Shown in pieces: positions 35,526 through 45,171 of a DNA stretch of 64,000 bases. Positions within the stretch are counted from its first letter, which is position 1. Every line of letters begins with the position of its first letter. The stretch is from Methylotuvimicrobium buryatense 5G (GTDB lineage Bacteria; Pseudomonadota; Gammaproteobacteria; Methylococcales; Methylomonadaceae). Both the position numbers and the translations under genes were made by a program. The DNA is taken from assembly GCF_000341735.1 (NCBI RefSeq), contig NZ_KB455575.1:2507802-2571801 (forward strand), written 5' to 3'. The notes beneath the pieces are model-generated. The model searched no databases. It had not been told where the DNA came from and saw nothing but the letters and a program-made list of their open reading frames with translations.

Positions 35526-35841
35526 TTATCGTTCCCAAGCTCTGCGCTCATCGTTATACATAAGTCAAAAATTACCTTTTTGCAATCTTAACCAATGAGA
35601 CCTCGATACCATTTATTGTTACTTGACACTTTCGGCCTCGAGATCGCGATCAGGGGATCGCTCCCACAGAGCGTCCGCCGCTCTCTGTGGGAGCGACGCC
35701 TACGTCGCGACTATCCTTTTAATATTAATATCCGCAATTTTATCAAACAGCACAGTTCCCAAATATTCGATAACCTTTGTTCAGCAAGTTTACCGGTTCT
35801 TCTTATGTATAACGGCGAGCGCTGAAGCGTGGGAATGATAG
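35526..35841. repeat. Inverted-repeat-bounded element (type G), 316 bp
   Basis: The left end CTATTTATCGTTCCCAAGCT then CTGCGCTCATCGTTATACAT is answered on the right by ATGTATAACGGCGAGCGCTG then AAGCGTGGGAATGATAG. These 40-bp arms are imperfect complements. The interior includes a REP-like palindrome at 35659-35695. It encodes no transposase and may be a non-autonomous element or two convergent repeats. Confidence 0.65.
35659..35695. repeat. REP-like palindrome (TGTGGGAGC type)
   Basis: CGCTCCCACAGAG and CTCTGTGGGAGCG make a 13-bp stem with an 11-nt loop (CGTCCGCCG region). The same core is at 3138-3190 and as a remnant near 1310. Confidence 0.8.
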
Positions 35842-35974
35842 GGGGATGTGAATAATTACTACTGTGATGCCTATTTCGTTTAACGCCAAAGTTATTTAAG
35901 GGACAAACATTAAATAAGTACGCTACAGGACAAAAGAGCGCGTCAGTTACACGAAAACGTGGACCCGCGAAGTC

Positions 35975-36011
35975 TAAAAAATGCGAGAGCGGCTTTTTTG
36001 CCGCTCTCGCA
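35975..36011 (-). terminator. Intrinsic terminator of ilvC
   Basis: On the minus strand TGCGAGAGCGGC, a loop of A residues, and GCCGCTCTCGCA form a 12-bp stem followed by TTTTTT, starting 22 bp after the ilvC stop codon. It ends the ilv transcript. Confidence 0.93.
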
Positions 36012-36032
36012 TGCCTCGTAAACGCTATACGA

Positions 36033-37067
<1,035 letters not shown>

Positions 37068-37101
37068 TTATGAATAATGTTTGCTTTGAAGTCTAGATAT
37101 C

Positions 37102-37257
37102 ACTGCCATTAAGTTAAGGACTTTTCAGTTCGCCCTGAGCCCTTCGGCTGCACTCAAGAGAGCTTTGTGGAAGGGTGAGCGGAAAAGTCCGAGTCGATAA
37201 GTTAAGCCGTCCTTGGCTCGACAGGCTCACCATGAACGGCTTAACTTAAATGGCAGT
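37102..37257. repeat. Family C palindromic element between ilvH and ilvC, complete copy
   Basis: Ends ACTGCCATTAAGTTAAGGA and, complemented, ACTGCCATTTAAGTTAAGCC are inverted repeats. The interior has further arms (TTTTCAGTTCGCCCTGAG, then GGAAGGGTGAGCGGAAAA) and a TCGACAGGCTCACCATGAAC arm. Partial or altered copies are at 23388 and 27104. It sits inside the ilv operon, so it must be transcribed as part of that mRNA and could affect processing. Confidence 0.8.
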
Positions 37258-37262
37258 AAAAT

Positions 37263-37754
37263 CTAGAGATGCAGCCCTTTTTCGCCCCGGCATATTCCGG
37301 TAGCACCCGATCGGACCACTTCGATGATAGTCGTTTCATCGATCGCCTTGACGAAGGCATCCAATTTATCCGATGTTCCGGTCATTTCGATCACGAAAGT
37401 CATCGGTGTTACATCGATTATTCGGCCGCGAAAAATATCGGCGATACGTTTAATTTCGGCGCGCGTGGCTTCGCTGGTTTTGACCTTAACCATCATCAAT
37501 TCGCGTTCGATATGCGCCGATTCCGCCAAATCGATTAGCTTCACGACATCGACCAACTTATTGAGCTGCTTAGTGATTTGTTCGATGATATCATCATTGC
37601 CTCGCGTGACCAGAGTCATGCGCGACAGACTTGAGTCTTCGGTAGGTGCGACGGTCAACGATTCAATGTTGTAGCCGCGCGCCGAAAAAAGCCCGGCGAC
37701 TCTCGATAAAGCGCCGGCTTCATTTTCAATTAAAATGGAGATTATATGCCTCAT
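37263..37754 (-). CDS. ilvH: Acetolactate synthase small (regulatory) subunit
   Basis: A 163-residue regulatory subunit. The N-terminal ACT domain (RHIISILIENEAGALSRVAG, then GLFSARGYNIESLTV) binds valine for feedback inhibition, and the C-terminal domain (KRIADIFRGRIIDVTPMTFV) activates the catalytic subunit. Length and motifs are normal. It overlaps the stop of ilvI by one base, so it is co-translated with the large subunit. Confidence 0.96.
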   Translation of the reverse strand: MRHIISILIENEAGALSRVAGLFSARGYNIESLTVAPTEDSSLSRMTLVTRGNDDIIEQITKQLNKLVDVVKLIDLAESAHIERELMMVKVKTSEATRAEIKRIADIFRGRIIDVTPMTFVIEMTGTSDKLDAFVKAIDETTIIEVVRSGATGICRGEKGLHL

Positions 37755-39490
37755 TATGCCAGCTCCCTGTCCGTCGGAGTACCTGGAGCAATCCGCAATT
37801 TCATATCGTGATGTCCCTTACCGGACTCTATCATTGGATACACGTTTTCAGTACGGTCGGTAATGATGTCCATGAATACGGTTCTATCTTTCATCGCGAA
37901 CGCCTCTTCCAGAGCTGAGCGCAAATCTGCCTTGTTTTCGACCAGCATGCCGACATGACCATAAGCCTCGGCCAGCTTGACGAAGTCAGGCAAGGTATCC
38001 ATGTAAGAATGTGAGTAGCGGCTCTCGTAAGAAAACTCCTGCCATTGCCGCACCATACCCATGTAGCGATTATTCAGATTAATGATCTTAACCGGCGTTT
38101 TATACTGCAGCGCAGTCGACAATTCCTGAATGCACATTTGAATACTGGCTTCACCGGTCACGCAAGCGACATCCGCCTCCGGGAACGCCAATTTAACGCC
38201 GATCGCTGCCGGCAAACCGAAGCCCATCGTACCCAATCCGCCCGAATTGATCCAGCGGCGAGGCTTATCGAAATGGTAGTACTGCGCTGCATACATTTGG
38301 TGCTGACCGACATCCGAAGTAATGTAAGCATCGCCTTTCGTTACTTCGTAAAGCTGCTCGATAACATACTGCGGCTTGATTAACGGACTTTCGCGATCAT
38401 ATTCCAAGCATTGCACCGAACGCCATTTGTCGATTTGCTCCCACCATGCCGCCAAGGCTTTTTTGGATGGTTGCTTTTTGCTCTCTTTGATCTGCTCGAT
38501 CATTTGCGTCAGAACGGGTTTGACTTGTCCAACGATCGGTATATCGACTTTGACGGTTTTCGATATCGATGCCGGATCGACGTCGATATGAATAATTTTG
38601 GCGTAAGGACAAAATTCGGCTAGCTTGCCGGTAACCCGGTCATCGAAACGTGCGCCGACGGCAAGAATCACATCGCTTTCATGCATGCCCATATTCGCCT
38701 CGTAGGTGCCATGCATACCCAACATCCCGATGAATTGCTTATCGGTGGCGGGATAGGCACCTAAGCCCATTAGCGTATTGGTAATCGGGTAACCCAGCGT
38801 TCGAGTCAATTCGATCAATTCCCGACTTGCCTCGCCGAGGATCACCCCCCCTCCCGAATAAATCATCGGACGCTGAGCGGACAAGAGCAACTCGACGGCT
38901 TTCTTGATCTGGCCTTTATGCCCTTCGACGGCCGGATTGTAAGAACGCATAGTCACTTTGCGCGGATACTTATACGGTACTTTGATGTTCGGGTCGGTAA
39001 TGTCTTTCGGCACATCGACGACAACAGGCCCGGGGCGCCCGGTCGACGCAACATAAAAGGCTTTCTTGATGGTTTCGGCCAACTTGGTCACGTCTTTGAC
39101 CAAAAAATTATGTTTGACGCACGGACGACTGATTCCCACCATGTCGACTTCTTGAAACGCATCGCTACCGATGACCGGCGACGGCACCTGCCCTGAGATC
39201 ACCACCATTGGAATCGAGTCCATGTAAGCGGTTGCAATACCGGTTACCGCGTTTGTAGCTCCCGGACCGGAAGTCACCAAAACGACGCCTGTTTTTCCGG
39301 TCGCTCGCGCGTAGGCATCAGCGGCATGAGTGGCGCCTTGTTCATGGCGCACCAGAATATGCTTGACGTCGTCTTGTTGAAAAATAGCGTCGTAAATATG
39401 CAGCACTGCTCCGCCCGGATAGCCGAATATATACTCCACTCCTTCGTCTTTGAGACTTTGAACCAAAATTTGTGCGCCGTTTAGCTCCAC
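37754..39490 (-). CDS. ilvI: Acetolactate synthase large (catalytic) subunit
   Basis: A thiamine-diphosphate- and FAD-dependent enzyme condensing pyruvate to acetolactate. Motifs: [17 protein letters not shown] with the catalytic Glu downstream in [16 protein letters not shown], the FAD-binding middle domain ([20 protein letters not shown]) and the TPP motif beginning [10 protein letters not shown] and ending [13 protein letters not shown]. In VTGEASIQM the GDG of the TPP motif reads GEA, an unusual substitution. GTG 39490 (protein starting [11 protein letters not shown]) fits the family N-terminus and has an AGAGGG ribosome site; ATG 39535 would add 15 residues. Confidence 0.95.
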   Translation of the reverse strand: MELNGAQILVQSLKDEGVEYIFGYPGGAVLHIYDAIFQQDDVKHILVRHEQGATHAADAYARATGKTGVVLVTSGPGATNAVTGIATAYMDSIPMVVISGQVPSPVIGSDAFQEVDMVGISRPCVKHNFLVKDVTKLAETIKKAFYVASTGRPGPVVVDVPKDITDPNIKVPYKYPRKVTMRSYNPAVEGHKGQIKKAVELLLSAQRPMIYSGGGVILGEASRELIELTRTLGYPITNTLMGLGAYPATDKQFIGMLGMHGTYEANMGMHESDVILAVGARFDDRVTGKLAEFCPYAKIIHIDVDPASISKTVKVDIPIVGQVKPVLTQMIEQIKESKKQPSKKALAAWWEQIDKWRSVQCLEYDRESPLIKPQYVIEQLYEVTKGDAYITSDVGQHQMYAAQYYHFDKPRRWINSGGLGTMGFGLPAAIGVKLAFPEADVACVTGEASIQMCIQELSTALQYKTPVKIINLNNRYMGMVRQWQEFSYESRYSHSYMDTLPDFVKLAEAYGHVGMLVENKADLRSALEEAFAMKDRTVFMDIITDRTENVYPMIESGKGHHDMKLRIAPGTPTDRELA

Positions 39491-39535
39491 ACTATTACCC
39501 TCTGCATTAACTATCAGGTGATCAATAAAACCCAT

Positions 39536-39993
39536 TCATGACTGAATCGCTTGGTTTTATTTTAAAAAAAGGTTAGATAAACTACTGGTTTTGCCCCTGT
39601 TCGTCAAGACAAATCAAGACTTTGATGCCATAACTACCATCACTAAACATGGCAAAATCGACGGGTTATAAAGCGCGTGACTTATACATCGAATTCAACA
39701 GCACATAACCCATAACATTGAGTACCTACCGGTATTGCTCACACCCCGCTCCACCAGCACTACCGAAACCGACTTAGGAACTAGCATGAAATAACTTAGA
39801 CAATGGTTGGAAGGGGATTTGGTGGCTCGATTGACAGGTGTCGGCGGCCGGGATAGCCGCCGTCAAGCCTACATGGACGTATTCACGGCGTCCTGTCAAG
39901 CGAGTCACCAAATCGCCACAAAGCCTACTGCTTGTATAAGTTATTTTGTGCATATTCCTTACTAAAACTCTCTGTCCAATTTAAATAAAGCCA
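39536..39993. other. Gap upstream of ilvI holding a type A element
   Basis: 39536-39770 should contain the ilv promoter, but no attenuator peptide was found. 39774-39961 is a palindromic element. No gene is supported. Confidence 0.5.
39774..39961 (+). repeat. Type A palindromic element, well-preserved copy (188 bp)
   Basis: Ends TTAGGAACTAGCATGAAATA and, complemented, TAAGGAATATGCACAAAATA are inverted. Arms GGTGGCTCGATTGACAGG and CCTGTCAAGCGAGTCACC pair. The stem is GGCGGC/GCCGCC, and the conserved stretch is CCTACATGGACGTATTCACG followed by GCGTCC. Same length as the copy at 34410. Confidence 0.9.
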
Positions 39994-40848
39994 ATGAACG
40001 CCGCCGAAAAATTACGCCTGTTACTCGCCCGCCCCGGAATTATCGTGATGCCGGGCTGTCATGATGCATTATCTGCAAAACTATGCGAAAAAGCCGGCTT
40101 CAGCACGGCTTTTATGAGCGGTTTTGCGGTTTCGGCCGACCGCCTCGGCCTGCCGGATACAGGCCTGATTTCTTATGCCGAATTGCTCGATCAGGGACGT
40201 AATATTTGCAATGCCGTGTCGATTCCTATCTGGGGCGACGGCGATACCGGTTTCGGAAACGCGCTCAACATCAAGAGAACCGTACAAGGTTATGCTCAAG
40301 CCGGTTTTGCCTGCATCATGCTTGAAGATCAAATCGCTCCCAAACGCTGCGGACACACCCGAGGAAAATCGGTTGTCGGACGCGACGAAGCCGCGATGCG
40401 GATACAAGCGGCCGTCGACGCCCGCAACGAAGGCGCCGATATATTGATCATGGCACGAACAGACGCCAGAGCCACTCACGACTTAGACGAAGCGATCCTG
40501 CGCGCGAATCTGTTTCACGAAATCGGTGCCGATATCAATTTTCTGGAAGCTCCTGAAAGCGAACAAGAAATGCGCCGTTATTGTGCCGAAGTACCGGGAC
40601 ACAAAGTCGCTAATTTGATCGAAAGCGGAAAAACTCCGCTTTTACCTCACGAGCAACTCGAAGCGATGGGTTATAAAATTGCCGTTTACCCATTGACGCT
40701 GCTCAATGCTTCAATCGTCGCTATGCAAAACGCGTTACATGGACTCAAAACCGGCCAAAACTCACCGAAAACACTGAGTTTCCAGGAATTGACCGAAACC
40801 GTCGGATTCGAGGACTACTACCGGGAAGAAAAACGTTATCGCTTTTAG
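39994..40848 (+). CDS. Isocitrate lyase / PEP mutase superfamily protein
   Basis: A 284-residue TIM-barrel enzyme of the isocitrate lyase/PEP mutase family. The Mg-binding and catalytic region shows WGDGDTGFGN, then the EDQIAPKRCGH loop with the catalytic Cys. ARTDAR follows near residue 155. This C-G-H loop is typical of lyases such as 2-methylisocitrate lyase, oxaloacetate decarboxylase and carboxyphosphonoenolpyruvate mutase homologues, so a C-C bond lyase acting on a 2- to 4-carbon hydroxyacid is likely. No propionate genes are nearby, so prpB is not assigned. It starts 33 bp after a type A repeat and ends overlapping the convergent DUF2797 gene. Confidence 0.85.
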   Translation: MNAAEKLRLLLARPGIIVMPGCHDALSAKLCEKAGFSTAFMSGFAVSADRLGLPDTGLISYAELLDQGRNICNAVSIPIWGDGDTGFGNALNIKRTVQGYAQAGFACIMLEDQIAPKRCGHTRGKSVVGRDEAAMRIQAAVDARNEGADILIMARTDARATHDLDEAILRANLFHEIGADINFLEAPESEQEMRRYCAEVPGHKVANLIESGKTPLLPHEQLEAMGYKIAVYPLTLLNASIVAMQNALHGLKTGQNSPKTLSFQELTETVGFEDYYREEKRYRF

Positions 40849-41663
40849 CCTGCCCAAAATTCGATCTGATAACCTGAAAATTTTCTAACATTGATGACGC
40901 CGGTATCGAATAGCAAATATTGACCTTTTATTCCTTCCAAAACTCCTCCGACCTCGTTTTGCTTATCGAAATTAAAAGATTTTACTTTTGCCGGATAACG
41001 TTGGACAGGATAAGCGATATCGACCGGCTCGACATTCGGTAGATATTCGATCGCACTATCGCCGAAGCGCGCGGTGATATCAGCCAACTCCTCCCGACAC
41101 AATGACAAAAGCTCATCGCGCTTAGCGCATAAATCAGCCGGCGTTGTATTGTTCTTAAGCATTTGCTGCCAACTGGTTTTATCGCTGACATATCGACCCA
41201 TTGCCACTTCGACCAATCCAGACACATAGCGCGAGGCCACTTTCATAATAGGCAATGCCTGTATAGCGCCTTGATCGATCCACCGTGTCGGAATCTGCGT
41301 TTGCCGTGTAATTCCGACTTTAATACCGGAAGCATTGGCCAAATAAACAAAATGCGGCTGAAAACAAAATGTTTCACCCCACTCCGGTTCGCGACAAGTA
41401 CCTTGATGATAGTGACATTTTTCCGGTTTTAAAATACACATATCGCATTGCGCGAGCGAGACGAAGCACGGATAACAATAACCCTGGCTAAAACTTTTTT
41501 TGGTGTCCCGCCCGCAATGAACGCAAGCAATCTTACCGGTAAAGCGCATCGTTACCGGGCGACCGATAAATTGATTCAGTTCTATGCCATCCTCGCCTAA
41601 AGCCAACCGATAACTTACCGACTCGCCTAATTCTGCTTGCATTTTCGTTAAAAAACCTAACAC
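40845..41663 (-). CDS. DUF2797 domain-containing protein
   Basis: A 272-residue protein of unknown function. It contains four cysteine pairs of zinc-ribbon character (IACVHCGRDTKKSFSQGYCY, then CFVSLAQCDMCILKPEKCHY and CREPEWGETFC) followed by HFVYLANASGIKVGITRQTQ and PTRWIDQGAIQA, which resembles a GIY-YIG-like element. It is probably cytosolic and nucleic-acid related, by inference. Its stop overlaps that of the convergent upstream gene by 4 bp. Confidence 0.85.
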   Translation of the reverse strand: MLGFLTKMQAELGESVSYRLALGEDGIELNQFIGRPVTMRFTGKIACVHCGRDTKKSFSQGYCYPCFVSLAQCDMCILKPEKCHYHQGTCREPEWGETFCFQPHFVYLANASGIKVGITRQTQIPTRWIDQGAIQALPIMKVASRYVSGLVEVAMGRYVSDKTSWQQMLKNNTTPADLCAKRDELLSLCREELADITARFGDSAIEYLPNVEPVDIAYPVQRYPAKVKSFNFDKQNEVGGVLEGIKGQYLLFDTGVINVRKFSGYQIEFWAG

Positions 41664-41954
41664 TAATTATTCCCCCGACTTTTGAGTCGTTTCAAATAGA
41701 GCTGATATACATCGCGCGGAGCGGGTTATTAAACCCGCCCAAAACGTTTCGATTTGCTTTAGCCTCGCCAAAAACATTTATACCCATCGCACTTCAAATT
41801 TCGGCATTGACGCATGGAGGCGCTGGGGTGTTCGGCAAAGGCTTTGACAGCAGGGATGCTGTCACAGAGCCTACATGGACGTATTCACGGCGTCCTTTGA
41901 CGGACACCCCGGCGCCGAAATTTGACCAGCAAAGGGTATAAAACCTCGCCCTTC
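41664..41954. other. Gap between DUF2797 gene and moaE
   Basis: Besides the type B element at 41781-41938 it contains about 115 bp that should include the promoter of the DUF2797 gene. No additional gene is seen. Confidence 0.55.
41781..41938 (+). mobile_element. TA-flanked MITE-like element type B (158 bp)
   Basis: Flanked by TA on both sides. It starts TACCCATCGCACTTCAAATT, ends AAATTTGACCAGCAAAGGGTA. Arms GGCGCTGGGGTG/CACCCCGGCGCC pair, the stem is GACAGC/GCTGTC, and the conserved stretch is CCTACATGGACGTATTCACG. Both halves are well preserved; it is in the opposite orientation to the copies at 13854, 20871 and 48125. Confidence 0.87.
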
Positions 41955-42434
41955 TCAACCCAAAATCGTCGACATATCGTTTTTTGGAGAGCGCAAATAA
42001 CCATCGGTGTTGTGTTCCACCCAGCGTTCGTCGCCATTTGGCAGTCGCTCTTTTTTCCAGAACGGCGCTTTATTTTTCAGCGCCTCCATGATCTGACGCC
42101 CCGCGTCGAAAGCATCACCCCGATGCGAAGCCCAAACCGCAACCAACACAATCGGTTCATTCGGTTTGATTTCGCCAACCCGATGCACGACCAAGGCATC
42201 CAGCAAATGCCAATCGCGTGTCGCTTGTTTTACGATATCTTCCAACTGCTTTTCGGTCATGCCCGGATAGTGCTCTAAAACCATACCGGTTACCGCATCG
42301 CCATCGTTAAAATCCCGCATCGTCCCGACGAACACATTAGTCGCTCCAAACTTACCCGTCCAATGCTTCGCCGAATCTTGGTACGCTACGACCTCATGCC
42401 ACGGGTCGAATAAATCGGCACTAATTTTGATCAT
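41955..42434 (-). CDS. moaE: Molybdopterin synthase catalytic subunit
   Basis: A 159-residue subunit of molybdopterin synthase, which transfers sulfur from MoaD thiocarboxylate to precursor Z (cPMP). Motifs: FVGTMRDFNDGDAVTGMVLE near residue 35, HYPGMTEKQLEDI, then VHRVGEIKPNEPIVLVAVWA and the C-terminal KNKAPFWKKE with the active-site lysines. It lies 6 bp downstream of moaD on the minus strand, the standard pairing. The products serve molybdenum or tungsten enzymes such as formate dehydrogenase or nitrate reductase, not in this window. Confidence 0.95.
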   Translation of the reverse strand: MIKISADLFDPWHEVVAYQDSAKHWTGKFGATNVFVGTMRDFNDGDAVTGMVLEHYPGMTEKQLEDIVKQATRDWHLLDALVVHRVGEIKPNEPIVLVAVWASHRGDAFDAGRQIMEALKNKAPFWKKERLPNGDERWVEHNTDGYLRSPKNDMSTILG

Positions 42435-42440
42435 ATCGTC

Positions 42441-42680
42441 TCAGCCTCCCGTAACCGGCGGAAAAAAAGCCACTTCATCGCCGTTTTGAACCGAATGCTC
42501 AATATCGACATATTCCATGTTTACCGCAGCCAATATATTGTCCGGCATCAACCGGTTTGCATTGGCCATCGCCCAAATTTCCGCCACCGTCACTGCACCG
42601 TTCACATCGACCATATCATCGGAACGACCGACACTGTCCTTTAAACTGGCAAAATAACGAACTTTAACTGACATAATCAT
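42441..42680 (-). CDS. moaD: Molybdopterin synthase sulfur carrier subunit
   Basis: A 79-residue ubiquitin-like carrier whose C-terminal Gly-Gly (FFPPVTGG) becomes a thiocarboxylate. The family hallmark NGDEVAFFPPVTGG is complete. The start may be ATG 42680 or ATG 42674 (MSVKVRYFASL); no ribosome site decides between them. It diverges from moaC 66 bp away and precedes moaE. Confidence 0.94.
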   Translation of the reverse strand: MIMSVKVRYFASLKDSVGRSDDMVDVNGAVTVAEIWAMANANRLMPDNILAAVNMEYVDIEHSVQNGDEVAFFPPVTGG

Positions 42681-42746
42681 TCACGCTACACTGAAAAGAT
42701 AAGATAATAAAGGCACATACCCATTTAACCATCTCATTTAAACCCT

Positions 42747-43223
42747 ATGACCCAATTAACCCATTTTAACCAATCCGGCGAAGCCCACATGGTCGATGTC
42801 GGCAATAAGGATATAACCGAAAGAGTCGCTATCGCCGAGGGCTATATTGAAATGAACCCGACGACACTAGCACTCATCGAGCAAGGGACGCATAAAAAAG
42901 GCGATGTACTGGGCATTGCTAGGATAGCGGGCATCATGGCCAGTAAAAAGACTGCCGACCTTGTACCATTATGCCACCCATTGCCCATTTCGCACGTCGA
43001 AGTCAACCTTGGAATCGAAAATGACACAAATCGAGTGTATTGCCGCACTACGGTCAAAACCCGAGGACAAACCGGGGTCGAAATGGAAGCATTGACCGCT
43101 ACCCAAGTCTCGTTACTGACTGTTTACGACATGTGCAAAGCGGTGGACCGAGGCATGACCATTCAAGGCGTACGCCTACTCAAAAAATCCGGCGGCAAGT
43201 CAGGCGATTGGCTACGCCCTTGA
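42747..43223 (+). CDS. moaC: Cyclic pyranopterin monophosphate synthase
   Basis: A 158-residue enzyme completing cPMP formation from the MoaA product. Signature: [20 protein letters not shown], then [20 protein letters not shown] with the active-site Lys and His, and [20 protein letters not shown]. Full length. Divergent from moaD-moaE, and followed by the tungstate-type permease after 38 bp, probably in one transcript. moaA is not in the window. Confidence 0.96.
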   Translation: MTQLTHFNQSGEAHMVDVGNKDITERVAIAEGYIEMNPTTLALIEQGTHKKGDVLGIARIAGIMASKKTADLVPLCHPLPISHVEVNLGIENDTNRVYCRTTVKTRGQTGVEMEALTATQVSLLTVYDMCKAVDRGMTIQGVRLLKKSGGKSGDWLRP

Positions 43224-43261
43224 AATACAGCCCACTCCCAAAGTCGCCGTCTCATTTTTAA

Positions 43262-43957
43262 ATGTCTTATTTTAGCGAAGCATTAGCCGCCGCGTTCCGG
43301 CTCATTATACAATTCGATCGCGACATATTTTTTATCGTTTGGACTTCGCTAAAAATTGCCTTTGTCGCCACTGTCTCTGCAGGGATTGGCGCAATCTTAC
43401 TGGGGATATTGGCGACGGTCAGCGACTTTCACGGGAAACGCATTCTACAACATCTGCTAAACACCTTATCGGCAATGCCTACCGTTATGATAGGCTTGAT
43501 ATTGTACGGATTGCTGAATCGCCGCGGACCCTTCGGCGATTTAGAGCTACTCTATACTCAAACAGCCGTGATTATAGGCGAGGCTTGTTTGATTTTTCCA
43601 ATCATCATGAACATGACCATGGTTGGAGTTCAGTCGGCCGACCGACGGTTAGTGAATACATTAAAAATGCTCGGCGCAGGCCCTATCGATCAAATATTCC
43701 CGATTATCAGCGAGCTCCGTTTTATTTTATTGACTGCCATCATCACCGGCTTTGGCCGAGCCATCGGCGAGGTGGGAGCCGCGATGATGCTCGGTGGGAA
43801 TATTCAAGGCTCTACCCGCACAATCACGACTGCAATCGCCTTAGAAACCGGCAAGGGCGATTTCGAAATGGGATTAGCTCTTGGAATACTGCTGCTGTCG
43901 ATCGCCTTTTGCATTAATCTTGCTTTGCAAATGCTACCCGCCAAACCCGACACATAA
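43262..43957 (+). CDS. tupB: Tungstate-type ABC transporter permease (TupB-like)
   Basis: A 231-residue integral membrane permease with about five to six helices. The EAA motif region reads TLKMLGAGPIDQIFPIISEL, and the family feature GFGRAIGEVGAAMMLGGNIQ is that of TupB/WtpB-type oxyanion permeases. The substrate is inferred as tungstate (or molybdate) from this motif and from linkage to moaC-moaD-moaE. The binding protein (TupA) and ATPase (TupC) genes are not adjacent, which is unusual. Confidence 0.85.
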   Translation: MSYFSEALAAAFRLIIQFDRDIFFIVWTSLKIAFVATVSAGIGAILLGILATVSDFHGKRILQHLLNTLSAMPTVMIGLILYGLLNRRGPFGDLELLYTQTAVIIGEACLIFPIIMNMTMVGVQSADRRLVNTLKMLGAGPIDQIFPIISELRFILLTAIITGFGRAIGEVGAAMMLGGNIQGSTRTITTAIALETGKGDFEMGLALGILLLSIAFCINLALQMLPAKPDT

Positions 43958-43990
43958 AAAAACCCCAACCACGGGAACTGCGATTGGGGT
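43955..43990 (-). terminator. Intrinsic terminator for sodB
   Basis: On the minus strand ACCCCAATCGCAG...TTGGGGT forms a hairpin (ACCCCAA at 43962-43968 with TTGGGGT at 43984-43990) followed by a run of seven to eight T residues. It fits the end of the sodB transcript and lies just past the tupB stop, where it could stop plus-strand transcription only weakly. Confidence 0.88.
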
Positions 43991-44100
43991 CCATAGATCT
44001 TGATAGTCAAATTTCGGCGCCGGGACGCTTATCGAAAGACGACATAACCCAGCGTCTCAATTCATAAAGCCGATGTCGAATCTATTTGGTACTGCCGCTA
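43991..44100. repeat. Type B element remnant downstream of sodB
   Basis: TCAAATTTCGGCGCCGGGAC and AAAGACGACATA resemble the arm and core edge of type B, but the other half is missing. Short, decayed. Confidence 0.5.
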
Positions 44101-44682
44101 TTAAGCCGTGTAATTAGCCAACGCAAAATCCCAATTGACCAGAGCCCAAAATGCCTCCAAGTATGCTGGACGGGCATTACGGTAATCAATGTAGTAAGCA
44201 TGCTCCCATACGTCGCAAGTCAATAAAGGCGTCTGACCTTCGGTCAATGGGCAGCCTGCATTACTGGTACTCACCAAGGCCAAGGAACCGTCTTTATTTT
44301 TTACCAGCCATGCCCACCCCGACCCGAAGGTGGTAACCGCGCACTTGGTAAAAGCCGCTTTAAATTCGTCGAACGAACCAAAAGTTCTGTTGATCGCGTT
44401 TGCCAGATCGCCGGTCGGTTCGCCTCCGCCATTAGGGCTCAAGCTATTCCAATAAAAAGTGTGATTCCAGATTTGAGCCGCATTATTGAAAATACCGCCG
44501 GACGATTTAACCACAATTTCCTCGAGAGGCAATCCGTCAAATTCGGTACCGGGAACCAAATTATTGAGGTTTGTTACATAGGTTTGATGATGCTTTCCAT
44601 AATGAAACTCTAAGGTCTCCTCCGAAATATGAGGAGCCAATGCATCTTTTGCATAAGGTAATGCAGGAAGTTCGTAAGCCAT
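44101..44682 (-). CDS. sodB: Superoxide dismutase [Fe]
   Basis: A 193-residue Fe/Mn-family enzyme of normal length, disproportionating superoxide in the cytoplasm. It starts [20 protein letters not shown]. Metal ligands are H27 in [13 protein letters not shown], a second His in [10 protein letters not shown], and the final Asp and His in [16 protein letters not shown]. Fe-specific features such as [16 protein letters not shown]-like wording (here [16 protein letters not shown]) and the Gln in AAQIWNHTF support iron over manganese. It is a monocistronic gene with a terminator after it. Confidence 0.95.
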   Translation of the reverse strand: MAYELPALPYAKDALAPHISEETLEFHYGKHHQTYVTNLNNLVPGTEFDGLPLEEIVVKSSGGIFNNAAQIWNHTFYWNSLSPNGGGEPTGDLANAINRTFGSFDEFKAAFTKCAVTTFGSGWAWLVKNKDGSLALVSTSNAGCPLTEGQTPLLTCDVWEHAYYIDYRNARPAYLEAFWALVNWDFALANYTA

Positions 44683-44923
44683 GTATTTCTCCTAATTTTG
44701 AGTAAAAAAACAACCGACATTATGCCGGGCAGAAAAAAACCAAGTAATTTGATAAAGATTTATACTTTATCACTGACAGCCGATTAAATAAAGACTATGC
44801 ATGCGGTAATAGTTTAAAAGATCGGCGCCCGCGAAGCCGCATGCTGTTACCCAACACAGAAATCTGACTACTTATCGATATGGTACCAAAATAGACTTTT
44901 TATTGCATAAGGATTCAGTTATA

Positions 44924-45078
44924 TACCTTTCGAATTTCAAATTTCGGCAATACCAGAGGAGGCGTCGGGGTGTTCGACAAAGGCTTTGCCAGCATGGAGC
45001 TGGCTAGAGCCTACAGGGACGTATTCACGGCGTCCTTTGACGGACAGCCGGGCGCCGAATTTTGATATACGATGAGTA
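44924..45078 (+). mobile_element. TA-flanked MITE-like element type B (155 bp)
   Basis: TA precedes and follows. It starts TACCTTTCGAATTTCAAATT, ends TTTGATATACGATGAGTA. The arm is GGCGTCGGGGTGTTCGACAA; the stem is GCCAGC/GCTGGC, and the conserved stretch is CCTACAGGGACGTATTCACG followed by GCGTCC. Confidence 0.82.
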
Positions 45079-45080
45079 TA

Positions 45081-45171
45081 ACTGCAAATCCCAATTTGGA
45101 GATCAAAAAGGGTGTGGTGTATGCTTGGCTAGGATGTCGGAAGCGGGACAGATTTTTCTCCTCGGCAACGA
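45081..45171 (+). repeat. Left part of a type E element, truncated
   Basis: CAAATCCCAATTTGGAGATC, AAAAAGGGTGTGGTGTATGC and TTGGCTAGGATGTCGG match 28101-28153, the type E element in hicA. It then breaks off at GATTTTTCTCCTCGG and joins the next type B element. A similar break ('TTTTTCTCCTCG') occurs in the diverged type A copy near 30945. Confidence 0.7.

Larger units (their letters stand above)
35344..35974. other. Gap upstream of pssA with a large inverted-repeat unit
   Basis: It contains a 316-bp unit bounded by about 40-bp inverted repeats (35526-35841) with a REP-like palindrome inside. Open frames at 35595-35838 are products of this unit. The pssA promoter must lie in 35344-35520, but no confident motif was found. 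Confidence 0.6.

Noticed and set aside
35595-35838. Two small ORFs upstream of pssA
   Set aside because: They lie inside the inverted-repeat unit and its REP palindrome.
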